Shown piece after piece: positions 51,312 through 61,800 of a stretch of 64,000 nucleotides of DNA. Source of the stretch: Aphrocallistes beatrix (lineage: Eukaryota; Porifera; Hexactinellida; Sceptrulophora; Aphrocallistidae); the NCBI GenBank assembly GCA_963281255.1, contig OY725502.1, positions 3,472,001-3,536,000 on the forward strand. Reading direction: 5' to 3'. Position 1 is the first letter of the stretch. Each line of letters begins with the position of its first letter. The notes under the pieces are model-generated. The model did no database searches and was not told the DNA's origin. It saw nothing but the letters and a program-made list of their open reading frames with translations. The position numbers were made by a program, and so were the translations under genes.

Positions 51312-52622
51312 AGTCTTTTGTACTCTTTTTATTTTCTATTTTGACCAACCTCTAAAGTATTGTGTATTCTAATTTGAGTTTGTGAGCTTGTTTCTTGATT
51401 TTTGTTTGATTTATGCTATTACTAATTTGTGTGCTTTTATCTAAATTTTTTGACTTAAAAGCTTTATAAATTTTTATTTAAATAAGTTTACTTTAGGTGA
51501 CAATTAACAAACAATATTTTTTATTGCTCTAAATAAAAACCAAACGCGTTTTTCACACTTAAGCTGACGAAAACGTTAAAATAGCAAACAGTTATAGATT
51601 ATTATTTTACAATTTTAACAAAATGTACGAAGTTAGAATTTAATGATTCTTAATTAATTTTTTCAAAATTTTATCTGAATATTCTAGTTATAGGGCATTT
51701 TCTTCAAATTGGTTTTCTCCTTAAGGATAATGAATATAATGGATTTTGGTAGTTGATCTAATCTTAAGATTTGCCTTTTAGTAAGCTACCTATGTATCCA
51801 GATGAGTTCTAGAACATTCTACAGTATATGACAATTGCAGATCAATACTCTTCTGGTATATAAATTATTGTAGGTTTTATTCAACGATTATTCTTGTTGT
51901 TGTTGCAACTAGATTAAATTACATAGTTGAGCATTTACTAGCTACCCCTAGGCCTTTAGCATTTTAATTATATCCTTTCCCCTAACAGTAACAAGTTCGC
52001 AATAGTAGGTATCATTAAGTTCATTTACTAAAGTGGATGAAAATTTTAATATTAAACATAATATTCTTAAAACCCTACTTTGCCGAGGAATGTGCCGAGG
52101 GATTGAAATTGAAAGTTAATTCATTTTCAATTGAAATTGAAAATGAAAGTGGGGTCATTTCTATTTATACCTTTGACCCCACGTCAAATTAGGGATAATA
52201 TTATTAATTTTCGCGAAGATATACCTCAATACAAAATGTATTAAACCTTTCTATCTTGCCAAAACGAGTAATAAAATAGCAAGTATTGACAATAATTTAA
52301 TAAAGTTTCATTTAATTGGCTTGATTAGATAGGAGGTAATGGTTAAGTTCAGGTGTGTATCTGGTACGAACCAATCCAAATCGATACCTCAACTTCTCTC
52401 GAAGTATTCCACCGAAGAATAAAATAGTACCCAATACATACTCTGATGTGATTAACACAGTTGATAAAATTGTTAAGGCATGCAAAATACGATGTATGAT
52501 GGTTCTACAGAGTTTGAATACATGTATTTGTTGCTGTGTAGATACCAGTGGCTGGTAATAAGAAGTACCATACAGATAATTGAAAACACAGGGAGCATAA
52601 TAAACACCTGTGGCAAAGAGGA
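51312..52622. other. intergenic after gene D
   Basis: 1.3 kb. AT-rich 3' flank of gene D. The stretch 52141-52192 is a reverse-orientation match to 2813-2857. No gene recognised. Confidence 0.5.
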
Positions 52623-53010
52623 GTAGCTACACATGTAGCTACACATGTAGCTACACGTGTAGCTACATGTGTAGCTACACGTGTAGCTACACGTGTAGCT
52701 ACACGTGTAGCTACATGTGTAGCTACATGTGTAGCTACACGTGTAGCTACATGTGTAGCTACACGTGTAGCTACATGTGTAGCTACATGTGTAGCTACAT
52801 GTGTAGCTACATGTGTAGCTACACGTGTAGCTACATGTGTAGCTACATGTGTAGCTACACGTGTAGCTACATGTGTAGCTACATGTGTAGCTACATGTGT
52901 AGCTACACGTGTAGCTACATGTGTAGCTACATGTGTAGCTACACGTGTAGCTACACGTGTAGCTACATGTGTAGCTACATGTGTAGCTACATGTGTAGCT
53001 ACATGTGTAG
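52623..53010. repeat. 12-bp palindromic minisatellite (GTAGCTAC + ACGTGT/ATGTGT)
   Basis: About 32 units of TAGCTACATGTG or TAGCTACACGTG. Each unit contains the perfect palindrome GTAGCTAC, and where it reads CACGTG a second palindrome. The first few units read ACATGT, the complement of the common form. Because 12 is a multiple of three, all frames stay open on both strands and spell Tyr-Thr-Cys-Ser or Val-Ala-Thr-His repeats. This is a by-product, not evidence of coding. It ends 60 bp before a Tc1-type element. Confidence 0.97.
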
Positions 53011-53356
53011 CCACCATGTTCAGAGTGATTAAAAAATATTTTACTCATTTAATATCGTAAATACTACTTACAGTCTGTTTCATAATTATTGGTACTACAT
53101 AGGAAATAGATCATTTCTTTATGTATTGCTTCCACAGTGTTACAATTCACCCATAAATGGTTTAGGAAGTTATTTTACTTCATGTTGTCCCACTAACCTG
53201 CAAATTACCTCTAAATTATCCGTATTTTCGAGTTTGCATCCAAAATAGAGAGAGGCGGCTACCGTTTTTTTGATGTTCTTTTTACAGCCTATTTTTATTT
53301 TATATTTCGTTTTAAAATTAACAATTCTTACTTCTTTCAATGAATTAGCAACTAAA

Positions 53357-54307
53357 ATGACTCAAAAGGATCGTAGGGATGTTATTAAAACCCTTTATGA
53401 CTCTGGAATAACATCTCCGGTAGAAATTTTCCGAAGAACAGACATCCCTAGAATGACTGTTTTTCACACTTTGAAACTTATTCGCGAGAATAAGTCACTT
53501 GAGCATAGTGGCATTTCGGCTCGCGGAACAACTATTTTGAAAGTTTCGAAGGAAATTTTAACTCCGGTCGTTACATTGATACTCTAGATCAGTGGTTCTC
53601 AACCGGGGTGCCGCGGCACCCTGGGGTGCCATTTGCTTCCTCTAGGGGTGCCGCAGGCCTTACCACACTTACATACTGCTTTATTTTATTTTCTATTGAT
53701 ACCATTGTCAATGTTGAATTTGATGATTGTCCTCTGACAATCCTCTGGAATAATTTATTACACAATATTCACAATAATTTCCTAGTTTATTAATTAGTTA
53801 TTCTATAATAAAGTCGTAATAATTCAAATCAATCTCCACTTTTACTATCATTTGTTCATTGGCCTGCCCCTAAGTCAAATTAAGGGGTGCCGCTGAAAGG
53901 TATAAGTTTATAAAGGGTGCCGCGAGAAGAAAAAGGTTGAGAAACACTGCTCTAGATGAATGCCTGCTAGAAATTGCTGATTTTTTCTATCCTAAAGGCT
54001 GGATACTACAGGAGGATAACTCGCCAATTCACACTTCAAGCCTCAGTAAAGCATGGAAGTCCGACAGAAACATTGCTCAATTAGCTTGGCCAAGCAACTC
54101 CCCTGATCTTAATCCAATTGAGAACCTCTGGGGAGTACTAAGCAGCGTCTCTCAATAGAACACTTCTCCAATTTGTCTGAATTAAAAGATGCCATATTGA
54201 AAGAGTGGGAGACTTTTACCCCAGATTTTCTCAGGAATTTTGCATTTTCCATGACTAAAAGATTGAAACTTTGCATCCAAAGCAAAGGAAAGAAGATCAA
54301 CTATTAA
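53357..54307 (+). pseudogene. Tc1/mariner transposase remnant (DDE_3 type)
   Basis: The N-terminal part (MTQKDRRDVIKTLYDSGITS ... TVFHTLKLI) is a helix-turn-helix DNA-binding domain. It passes, after an internal deletion and frameshift, into the C-terminal catalytic part (GWILQEDNSPIHTS with the second Asp; SPDLNPIENLWG with the final acidic residue). The region with the first catalytic Asp is missing. A hAT MITE (53590-53949) splits the sequence, and a second one-base frameshift follows ENLWGVL at about 54138. The last frame continues through SNLSELKDAILKEW to a stop at 54305. Non-functional. Confidence 0.88.
53590..53949. mobile_element. hAT MITE nested in the Tc1 transposase
   Basis: 360 bp, ends CAGTGGTTCTCAACC / GGTTGAGAAACACTG, flanked by a perfect 8-bp duplication CTCTAGAT (53582-53589 and 53950-53957). 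Near the ends GGGTGCCGCG-type motifs repeat in both orientations. Removing it together with one duplication restores continuity of the flanking transposase frame. Confidence 0.95.
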
Positions 54308-54431
54308 TTTCTCTTATAAACGTTTTTTCTTTATTCAAAATTTACATTTATTTAATCACTAGCCAATCTACAACATCTAATCAGTCAAAACAATCGTTTA
54401 AAAATAGTACCAATAATTATGAAACAGACTG

Positions 54432-55128
54432 TAGTTTCTACAATAGATCAATCACATTTGATAGCAATTTATTACCTAATTCCACACATATATAGGTACA
54501 GTTTGTATTTTGTGACAATGTCAGGACCAGCATTTGAATCCTGCCAATTTGGGATATATGCAGTTAGATCTATGTTAGTTTTAAGGTATGGATCCGTAGG
54601 TTAGAAACCCCTGTATTGTATAATGGCCTGTTACGAAAATTTTGGTCCCTTGGAAAATTGGTCTGGGGAACCAATTTTGTCTATTGAATGTTTTGAGCCA
54701 CATATATGATAAATACTGTAAAATTCAGATAACCCGGTTCAGATTGTTTGCTATAATCATGTACATGTAAGCACTTTGGTACAAACTAAAGTTGTGTAAA
54801 GTTTGGTCTTCCAAACCCTGAGGTCAAAAACGTAGCACAAACATTTAATAATTTTATTGAAAATGATGAGGTTTGCTGATCCAAGCAAGATTCATCTTAA
54901 TATATTTGAGCAAACGTTAGCTTATCATGCTCTCAATACTGCACTTAAGCAATGATACAATTGCACATTCTGATAATAATGAATAATTATGAAACTGTAT
55001 ATGCACATGAGTATGTTGAACTTACACCGTGAAATAGATTAGTAGACATTTATTATAGATAAATAGTAGATTTATGATTAAATTGTGCAAGTAAACAGGC
55101 CTATAACTTTCCATACAGAACTGTTGAG
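54432..55128. other. intergenic, no feature seen
   Basis: About 700 bp between the Tc1 element and the orphan multi-TM gene. AT-rich promoter side; nothing recognised. Confidence 0.5.
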
Positions 55129-56301
55129 ATGAAGGATGCTCAGTTTTTTGAAGATATCTATCAACCAATATATGATATTATATTAATTCCGGTTTCTTTG
55201 CTTGGCATTCTATTGCCCATAATTTGGGATGTGTACTTTGTGAAGAAAATCAAATATTACACAAGGTTGTATCATGCATGTGCTGAGAAGGGAAAATCAG
55301 ATCCATTTGACAATTACTCGATTGCAGCGCTTCATCATAAATCTGAAATTATAAAATATATCTTCTTGCTCATCAGTAATATCACTGAATTTTCTTCTTT
55401 TATAATAGTAGGGATATCAGGCATAATTATCAATAGCGAAACCAAGTTCTATGGAAAAGAACTATTTTTTAATGTATTTATAAGCCAAAACTGTACTAGC
55501 TCCTTTGTTTTTCAGGATTCATTAGATAGCAAATTAATATCTGGGAATCCAATGTACTCTGCTTTATTAGCTATCGGGAGGGTAGGGTTTATTTTATCGA
55601 TGGCATTTGGAATCTGTCTTCTGAAATATCTTCACGTCACCTACCATAGTATTGATAACAGTCCCTATCGATTCATAAAACTATTTCTCGTGGGAACATG
55701 TGTCATAGGAGTATTACTTGTTATTATAGGATCTGTTCCTCAGTTGATAATCCTAAGCGAACTCATCAGACCTATTATAACACTGATCTACTTTGGTATT
55801 TGGGTGAAATACAGTCGCATATTCTACCGAACGTTAAAATGGCGGACAATTGAGTTTAGAATTAGAGATGGGAGAGATTGGATTATAAGGAGGTCTGTAA
55901 TAAGTCGTTACCAGTTTCTACTATTTATGAGTATAATGATATTCTCTGCTGGACTTCTGATCATAAATGATGTTTTGGGAGCATATTTTTTTCTCTTTGC
56001 CACAGGTATTTATTATGGTCCCTGTATTTTCAATTATCTGTATGGTACTCCTTATTATCAGCCACTAGTATCTACACAGCAACAAATACATGTATTCCAA
56101 CTCTGTCATCATACCATGCTTTATATAGTAGAAACCTTAACAATTATTTCAACTGTGTTAATCGCATCAGAATATGTATTTGGTACTATTTTATTCTTCG
56201 GTGGAATACTTCGAGAGAAGTTGAGGTATCGATTTGGGTTGATCCGTACCAGATACACACCTGAGCTTAATCATCACCTCCTATCTAATCAAGTCAATTA
56301 A
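55129..56301 (+). CDS. orphan multi-pass (about 7 TM) membrane protein
   Basis: 390 residues, intronless, family not recognised. Hydrophobic segments at about 14-34, 75-103, 145-170, 182-210, 214-232, 262-295 and 328-360 suggest seven passes, with the first loop (after KKIKYYTRLYHACAEKG) basic and cytoplasmic. An N-x-S/T site with a Cys (QNCTSSF) lies in the loop after helix 2. A strongly basic stretch (YRTLKWRTIEFRIRDGRDWIIRR) sits between helices 5 and 6, and the tail ends hydrophilic (LRYRFGLIRTRYTPELNHH). It has no DRY, NPxxY or GR-type C-terminus and does not resemble genes A-D in sequence. Receptor, transporter or TM-only scaffold cannot be separated. Confidence 0.72.
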   Translation: MKDAQFFEDIYQPIYDIILIPVSLLGILLPIIWDVYFVKKIKYYTRLYHACAEKGKSDPFDNYSIAALHHKSEIIKYIFLLISNITEFSSFIIVGISGIIINSETKFYGKELFFNVFISQNCTSSFVFQDSLDSKLISGNPMYSALLAIGRVGFILSMAFGICLLKYLHVTYHSIDNSPYRFIKLFLVGTCVIGVLLVIIGSVPQLIILSELIRPIITLIYFGIWVKYSRIFYRTLKWRTIEFRIRDGRDWIIRRSVISRYQFLLFMSIMIFSAGLLIINDVLGAYFFLFATGIYYGPCIFNYLYGTPYYQPLVSTQQQIHVFQLCHHTMLYIVETLTIISTVLIASEYVFGTILFFGGILREKLRYRFGLIRTRYTPELNHHLLSNQVN

Positions 56302-56819
56302 GATGAAACTTTGTTAAAGTATTGTCATTATTTGCTTTTTCATTCTTAATTATAATAGGATGAGAAGATTTGTTAAAATTTTTACTTGAGGTATACTTTC
56401 ACAAAAACCTCCCATTTAGATTAGTTTATTATTTGTTTGATTTTTTTTGAATCCCTATTAAAAATATTGTAATTTTTTTTGTCTTCAGGGGGTAGGGGGA
56501 CCATGTCTCCCCCCCCCATTTTCAAGCTACTAGTATTTATCATTTTAATGGAATGTGATTAGTACATATTTAATGACCTTGTATATATATTTGATCAAAC
56601 GTTAGCTATTCATGAGTTCAAAGATGAACTTGAGATGAAACTTTGATAAGGGGTAATGTCAGTATTTGTTTTTCATTCTTAATTGAAAAGAGATAAGAAG
56701 ATTTGATCAAATTTTGACTTGGGGTATACTAAAGAATTCTGTAGATTATTTGCATCTCTCAAACTATTAAAATATTGTCTTTGATGATAAAGTTTTGTCT
56801 GGGAAAAGGGGGGACCATG

Positions 56820-56985
56820 GCCCCCACTTTTCAAGCCGACCATAGGCACCGAACCCGGGAGGGGATGCTGGGAGATGCTCGGGCCCCCTGGTTTGAAGGT
56901 GGCCCTATAGACTGAGAAATTTAGCTTTGGGCCTGACGTCGATCTTCGATACTTTGTATAGGCTCTGAAAGGTCGAGTCAAGATA
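56820..56985. repeat. G/C-rich dispersed repeat (CATAGGCACCGAACCCGGG)
   Basis: CATAGGCACCGAACCCGGGA and following GC-rich sequence match, in the opposite orientation, the right edge of the window (about 63870-63990, which contains GGGTTCGGCGCCTATGGGCG). The composition contrasts sharply with the AT-rich surroundings. Confidence 0.55.
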
Positions 56986-57472
56986 CCTAATTCCCGAGAT
57001 GGACAATGTTTGAACGGTTCAGGTTCAGGTGAGATGGGCTCAAATCGAATCAGGCCTCACACTGGAAATGCAGACTTACAGTACATATATTTCACTACCA
57101 ACAGTTATTTTAGTGACCGACATACATGATCCCTGAATTTTTTCAATAGTGATTCTAGGATCTTAATTTGTGTGCTATTAATATATTTGCTGACTTTTTA
57201 GTTGTGGTAATTAATGTATTACTCGTAAGATTAGTTTCAATATACGTATATACTATTTGCACATAATCGATCTAGGATATTTTCGTACTCTTCCTATACA
57301 ATTAGTATTTTCACAAACTATTATACCATTTGCACGCCTAGTGTCTAGAATAATCTTGTATAGAGGTTACATCATGCCCTGTTACTAACACACAACAGCA
57401 GTGTATGCCACAGAAAAAGTTGAAAGAATTTTCATTTTTGGTCTAGAAGAAACTTGCATATTATATACATGG

Positions 57473-57655
57473 TGTTCCGCTTTTACATGAAATTCCACCA
57501 TTATTTTCCGGATTTTTTAATTCCATGTATAATACTTTTCTATGCGTCCCGCCATGTGCCGCATTTCATGGCTCAAGTTGGCATGTATGCACTTGGGTAG
57601 CGCAGCTAGCGAACATTTCGTGTCAGCAGAGACATCCTATGGGTGCCTGGGGATA
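57473..57655. repeat. R3 copy 2 joined to a diverged R1 head
   Basis: TCCGCTTTTACATGAAATTC ... CCCGCCATGT ... GGCTCAAGTTGGCAT, then GCGCAGCTAGCGAACATTTCGTGTC-type sequence and GGGTGCCTGGGGA. R3 and R1 may therefore be parts of one longer element. Confidence 0.6.
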
Positions 57656-57830
57656 GCAAAGAATCTAGAGGCGACTAATATTTATTAATTTCACTATACC
57701 ATTGATGTATAGTTAAACTCAAAAGAAAAGAAAAGTATAGCGGTTCCCAAAAGCAATTTCTAAAGCGGTTGGCAAATATGAGAACGAGGGAGACACTTTT
57801 AGGCTAACAATACCTTACACCAGGCGTGTC

Positions 57831-57973
57831 AAACTGGTGGCCCGCCAGCCAGTTGCGAAAAATATTATAATTGAATGAATCAGTAGTTAAAATTTATTCA
57901 TTTCTATCATGGCTCGGAGAAGAGCTGGGGTTATGAAATTGGCCCATTGTCCGATTCGGGTTTGACACACCTG
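57831..57973. mobile_element. hAT MITE with perfect 8-bp target duplication
   Basis: 143 bp, ends CAGGCGTGTCAAACTGGTGG and (complement) CAGGTGTGTCAAACCCGAAT, flanked by CCTTACAC on both sides (57823-57830 and 57974-57981). Non-coding. Confidence 0.9.
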
Positions 57974-58814
57974 CCTTACACCATTACAACTAACCTCTAT
58001 AAGTAGGTAATTCTAGAACTTCGCGCCTAATTTCGAAAGAAATTCGCAAAATCATAGCTAATATCGTCGTACTTCGATATTATGTATGCATTATGATCAG
58101 AAGGGAAGGGGTTTCCGGCTACGGGAAATTTCATCTGGCTGAGCCCCTGTAACCAGCATATTCATAATTGGTTTGATTAATTAAGTTGGACATTTTATTG
58201 TATTCATAGTTTTCATATTCCCCTCGATGTTTCAGTTCAAGTACTAACTAATACGAAATGTATGAATAAAATGTGTTATTTTAGACATGTATATATTTTA
58301 GATTTTTTAAAACTTAATGCATACACATATCATTGAGCTTTATAAATACAATTTTCAGAATTTACAAAAACATATGAAAGCAACTTGAAGCGCATACTTT
58401 GAATAAAAAATACAACAAGCAACAACATATGCAGTATGTCTATACGTACATGTGTGGGTAAATCAATGCATATGTAGATTTTCTAACATATCATTTTAAC
58501 TGTAGAATGTTTAGCATTTATATATAAGGTTATATGGCTTTAATCGATTCAAAACCAAACAAATAATTATTTTATTTATTAAATAAGATCATCATAAATA
58601 GAAAAATGAATGAATAAGGAGAGTTTGAAATAAGAGATAGTGGGTAGTAAAACAGCCTATTAGGAAATAAAACGATAAAATATCTAAATGCCTAAACAAA
58701 TACGAGAGATAAAAGTCTTATATCGTCCTTACAACATAGTAAGCTAAGACATTTTTGGTGGTTATAATAATGTAGGGTAATAAGAAAAATAATGGAGAAC
58801 ATTTTTACCAACTA

Positions 58815-61800
58815 TCAGGTTAAATTGGTTGTTTTGAAAATGTAATTCTGATAATGCTTCTCAATATCATCAATTACTTCCTCCTCAGTTAGATGAGACC
58901 AATTTTGATCGATTTTATCATTTCGCACTATCCCATAGCAATTAACAAAATCGTCTTGAAAGAGAAATAGAACCCACTGCCAGTACTTAGAATCGATTGA
59001 ATCTTGACCAAGAATATTCCAAGCTTTGAAAATATCATCAACTGATCGATAATCGGAATAATTGTACCATGTATCCTTATAGACAAATTTTTGATTTATT
59101 CGAACACTTTTAGTACATTCTTCAATTACTATTTTTTTGGAATAAAAATCACGCCATTCTGTAATTCCCTGCGGACGATGAAAAGAACCACAGTAATGTT
59201 CATGCTCCCCAGCAGTCAGCTGACAAGGCTCCCGACAGAATGGACATAAAGCCTTACACTCAATCAAAGAATCTGTGATGCTTTCTTGCAATTTGGTAAA
59301 ACTAGATTTAGCGAGGATTTCTTGTACCCACTTTTGCCAGTCAAATTTTTTGCAGGAATCCTCGATTATTTCTTTGAATAGATCAGAAAATTGTCTATAA
59401 TTCGTCACAGCGTGGATATCCAGTATTTCTAAATCGCTCAGTTTAACTCCACGCACGTTATTCGCAATGGAATTATGATAATGCTGTTTCCATTCTACCC
59501 AAGAACTGATTCCCTCCTCGCTGGGATAAAATCTCGATGCTTCGATAAATTGTGCCATGAGATCTTGCATTTTAACATCCAGATTAATCATTAGGTTACT
59601 GAGTACTGTTTGTTTTTGAGAATACTCAATTATATTTCTCTGTATGAAAGAGTTAATATAATCAAAAGGAAATCGGATGTAACGAAGATAAGACTGAAAA
59701 TCTTTCTTCTTTGCTAATTCTTTCAAGACAGCAAGTTGTAGAGATGCACGGCTGGTGTATAGGGTATCGTGCTCTGGATCGCTCACGAATAGCTGATGGA
59801 GTAATTGGAGGATAGTATCATTGAGGTACCTTTTCATCCCATCTAAAGTGATTTGCATCAGAAGTCTAGCACATAGATCCTCTGACTGTATGCCTGCACA
59901 AAGTTGAGAAAAACTCCCATTTAAGATGTTTTCAAGGTGGAATAGTTTTATCTCGAGACTATTTTGTTCCAGATATTTCTCCTGCAATAGTTCAAACTTT
60001 TCTATAGCTTTACAGCATTGATGAAATACAAAGTCAAAAATAAAATGATTTGTTAAAATTAGTGACTCACGAGCACTAGATTTTTCCGTTTTATTATACT
60101 CAGATATTGCCTTCACAGACTGGTCAATTATAACTTGAAAATAATCGATGCAGTAGTTGGAATTTGTAGGAAATTGTTCTATAATTGTAGTTATTTGATT
60201 ATCAAGATTTTGGATTATTGATCTAAAATTTTTCAGTTCTCGTTCTTCAGTTGTAGTGGATTTATCTTCTTTGGAGAAAGGGGATATAGCGGCGCGAAAA
60301 AAGTTTTTCACTTTCTTACCCAAAGTAGTTCGATGCGTTTGAAGATTAATAATCTCGTAATAATTATAGTCTGCATGATCTTCGCCATAAACCTGAGCCA
60401 TTTCTTCAAACACACTATTTCCGAAAACTTCATATTTTGTTAGATCCTGAATTAGATATTTCTTTTCAGCAATCACGTCAAGGTGTTGTAAGTGTGGAAT
60501 TTCGAGTAAAATTTGTCGGAGATCTCTTGGGATATTAACACATCCTACTACAGGGATTTGAATTTGAGATTTCCATTCTTTCCATATTTCATCGAAAAAA
60601 CTTTGCACCGAATCCTCACTTCCAAAAGATGCTTTCTTGTCCTCATAAAGATTACGGACCTTTGTAACAATCTCTTTACGGTAACTAGCAAAATTTTCAT
60701 CAATCATTTGTTTTTGCCTTTCAACCTTAGAGATTGTATCGCATTCTTCCTTAACTTTTTTATATTCTCGATCTCGACAGCTCTTAAAATACCTCTTCGT
60801 TTCAGAGTTCCATTGCTGTAAGCACTCTTTATGTTGGCTTCGAACAAAATAAGAATCCATTATCAACTTTTCGGTATCTAAAGACAAATTCTGTGTTGAA
60901 TCAAAAAGATCAGTTAGAATAATATCCAATTTGTCCTTAACTTGATGAATCTCAACATTGGAAAGTTGGTTAAAATATTCAGATTTGATGGCAGCCATTT
61001 TCTGAGCAAAATCAGAATACCAAGAACAGAGTGAAATGTCCAATTCGACACGACAATTCACCTCTAACATATTCCGATAGCTAAATACAAAATTCTCATT
61101 CAAAACAGATTTCCAAAGATTAGAAAGCTTTCTTTTCCATTGCTTCATCGTTAGAAAAGATCTATTTTGATGTGAACAGCAAGTTGTTAACTTGGTTCGT
61201 AGTTTTTCTGCATTTTCAACATAACCAGAGGATATCGAAGTCATGGGTGGTTCCCCTTCAAAAAGACCAGGAAAATAGTACACGTCGTCTTCAGGATTAA
61301 ATTCTATTACGTCACAGAATTGAGAAAATTGCAGATCTTTATTCTCTTGTTTTGCAGCACATAAAGTCATCTCATTCAGTGTATCGATTAAGCTCTTCCT
61401 CGCTATTATTAAATTCGTCTTTGCTTGAATGTCTCCGACGTTTTGATGGACAAATAAACACTTTGGTTTGCTATGAGTAAGTTTCATTCGAATGAAAGCA
61501 ATGACTGTTATTTCTAATATATCCTGCATTTCAGAATGGCTCTCTCCTTTAACATTAATCAAAGCAATATCTCCCAATCCTACAATGAATGTAGCCATCT
61601 CATTATCTTTCTTATATGAGAGGCTACCTGAGAGTTCAGGGGCACGGAGTCCTTCTGTGTCCAAAAGTACCATGTAATCATAGCCTAGGTCCTCCCTTAG
61701 AGGCTCTTTCACCTTTATCATTTGCATAAACACTCCGCGAGTGCATCGACCTGAAGAAACTGGGAAATTAATGCCAAACATAGTATTGAGGAGGGTTGAT

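Larger units (their letters stand above)
53071..54431 (+). mobile_element. Tc1/mariner transposon, defective, interrupted by a hAT MITE
   Basis: Perfect terminal inverted repeats of at least 27 bp: CAGTCTGTTTCATAATTATT and its complement, with GGTACTA continuing, flanked by TA (53069-53070 and 54432-54433). It is about 1.0 kb after subtracting the 360-bp nested element, shorter than an intact Tc1-type element, matching the internal deletion in its transposase. Confidence 0.92.
56302..58814. other. intergenic repeat-bearing region
   Basis: 2.5 kb without a supported gene. It holds a G-rich repeat fragment (56820-56985), an R3 copy (57473-57595) running into a diverged R1 head (about 57596-57655), a hAT MITE (57831-57973) and AT-rich sequence that includes the 3' flank of the giant GTPase gene. 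Confidence 0.6.

Noticed and set aside
53002..53018. GCCACCATG, a perfect Kozak-like context at the right end of the 12-bp satellite
   Set aside because: The following frame is short and has no recognisable protein, so this is chance.
52473..53048. Open frames on both strands of 140-190 residues made of Tyr-Thr-Cys-Ser or Val-Ala-Thr-His repeats
   Set aside because: They arise because the satellite unit is 12 bp, a multiple of three, without stops. All frames stay open on both strands and the flanks show no domain.
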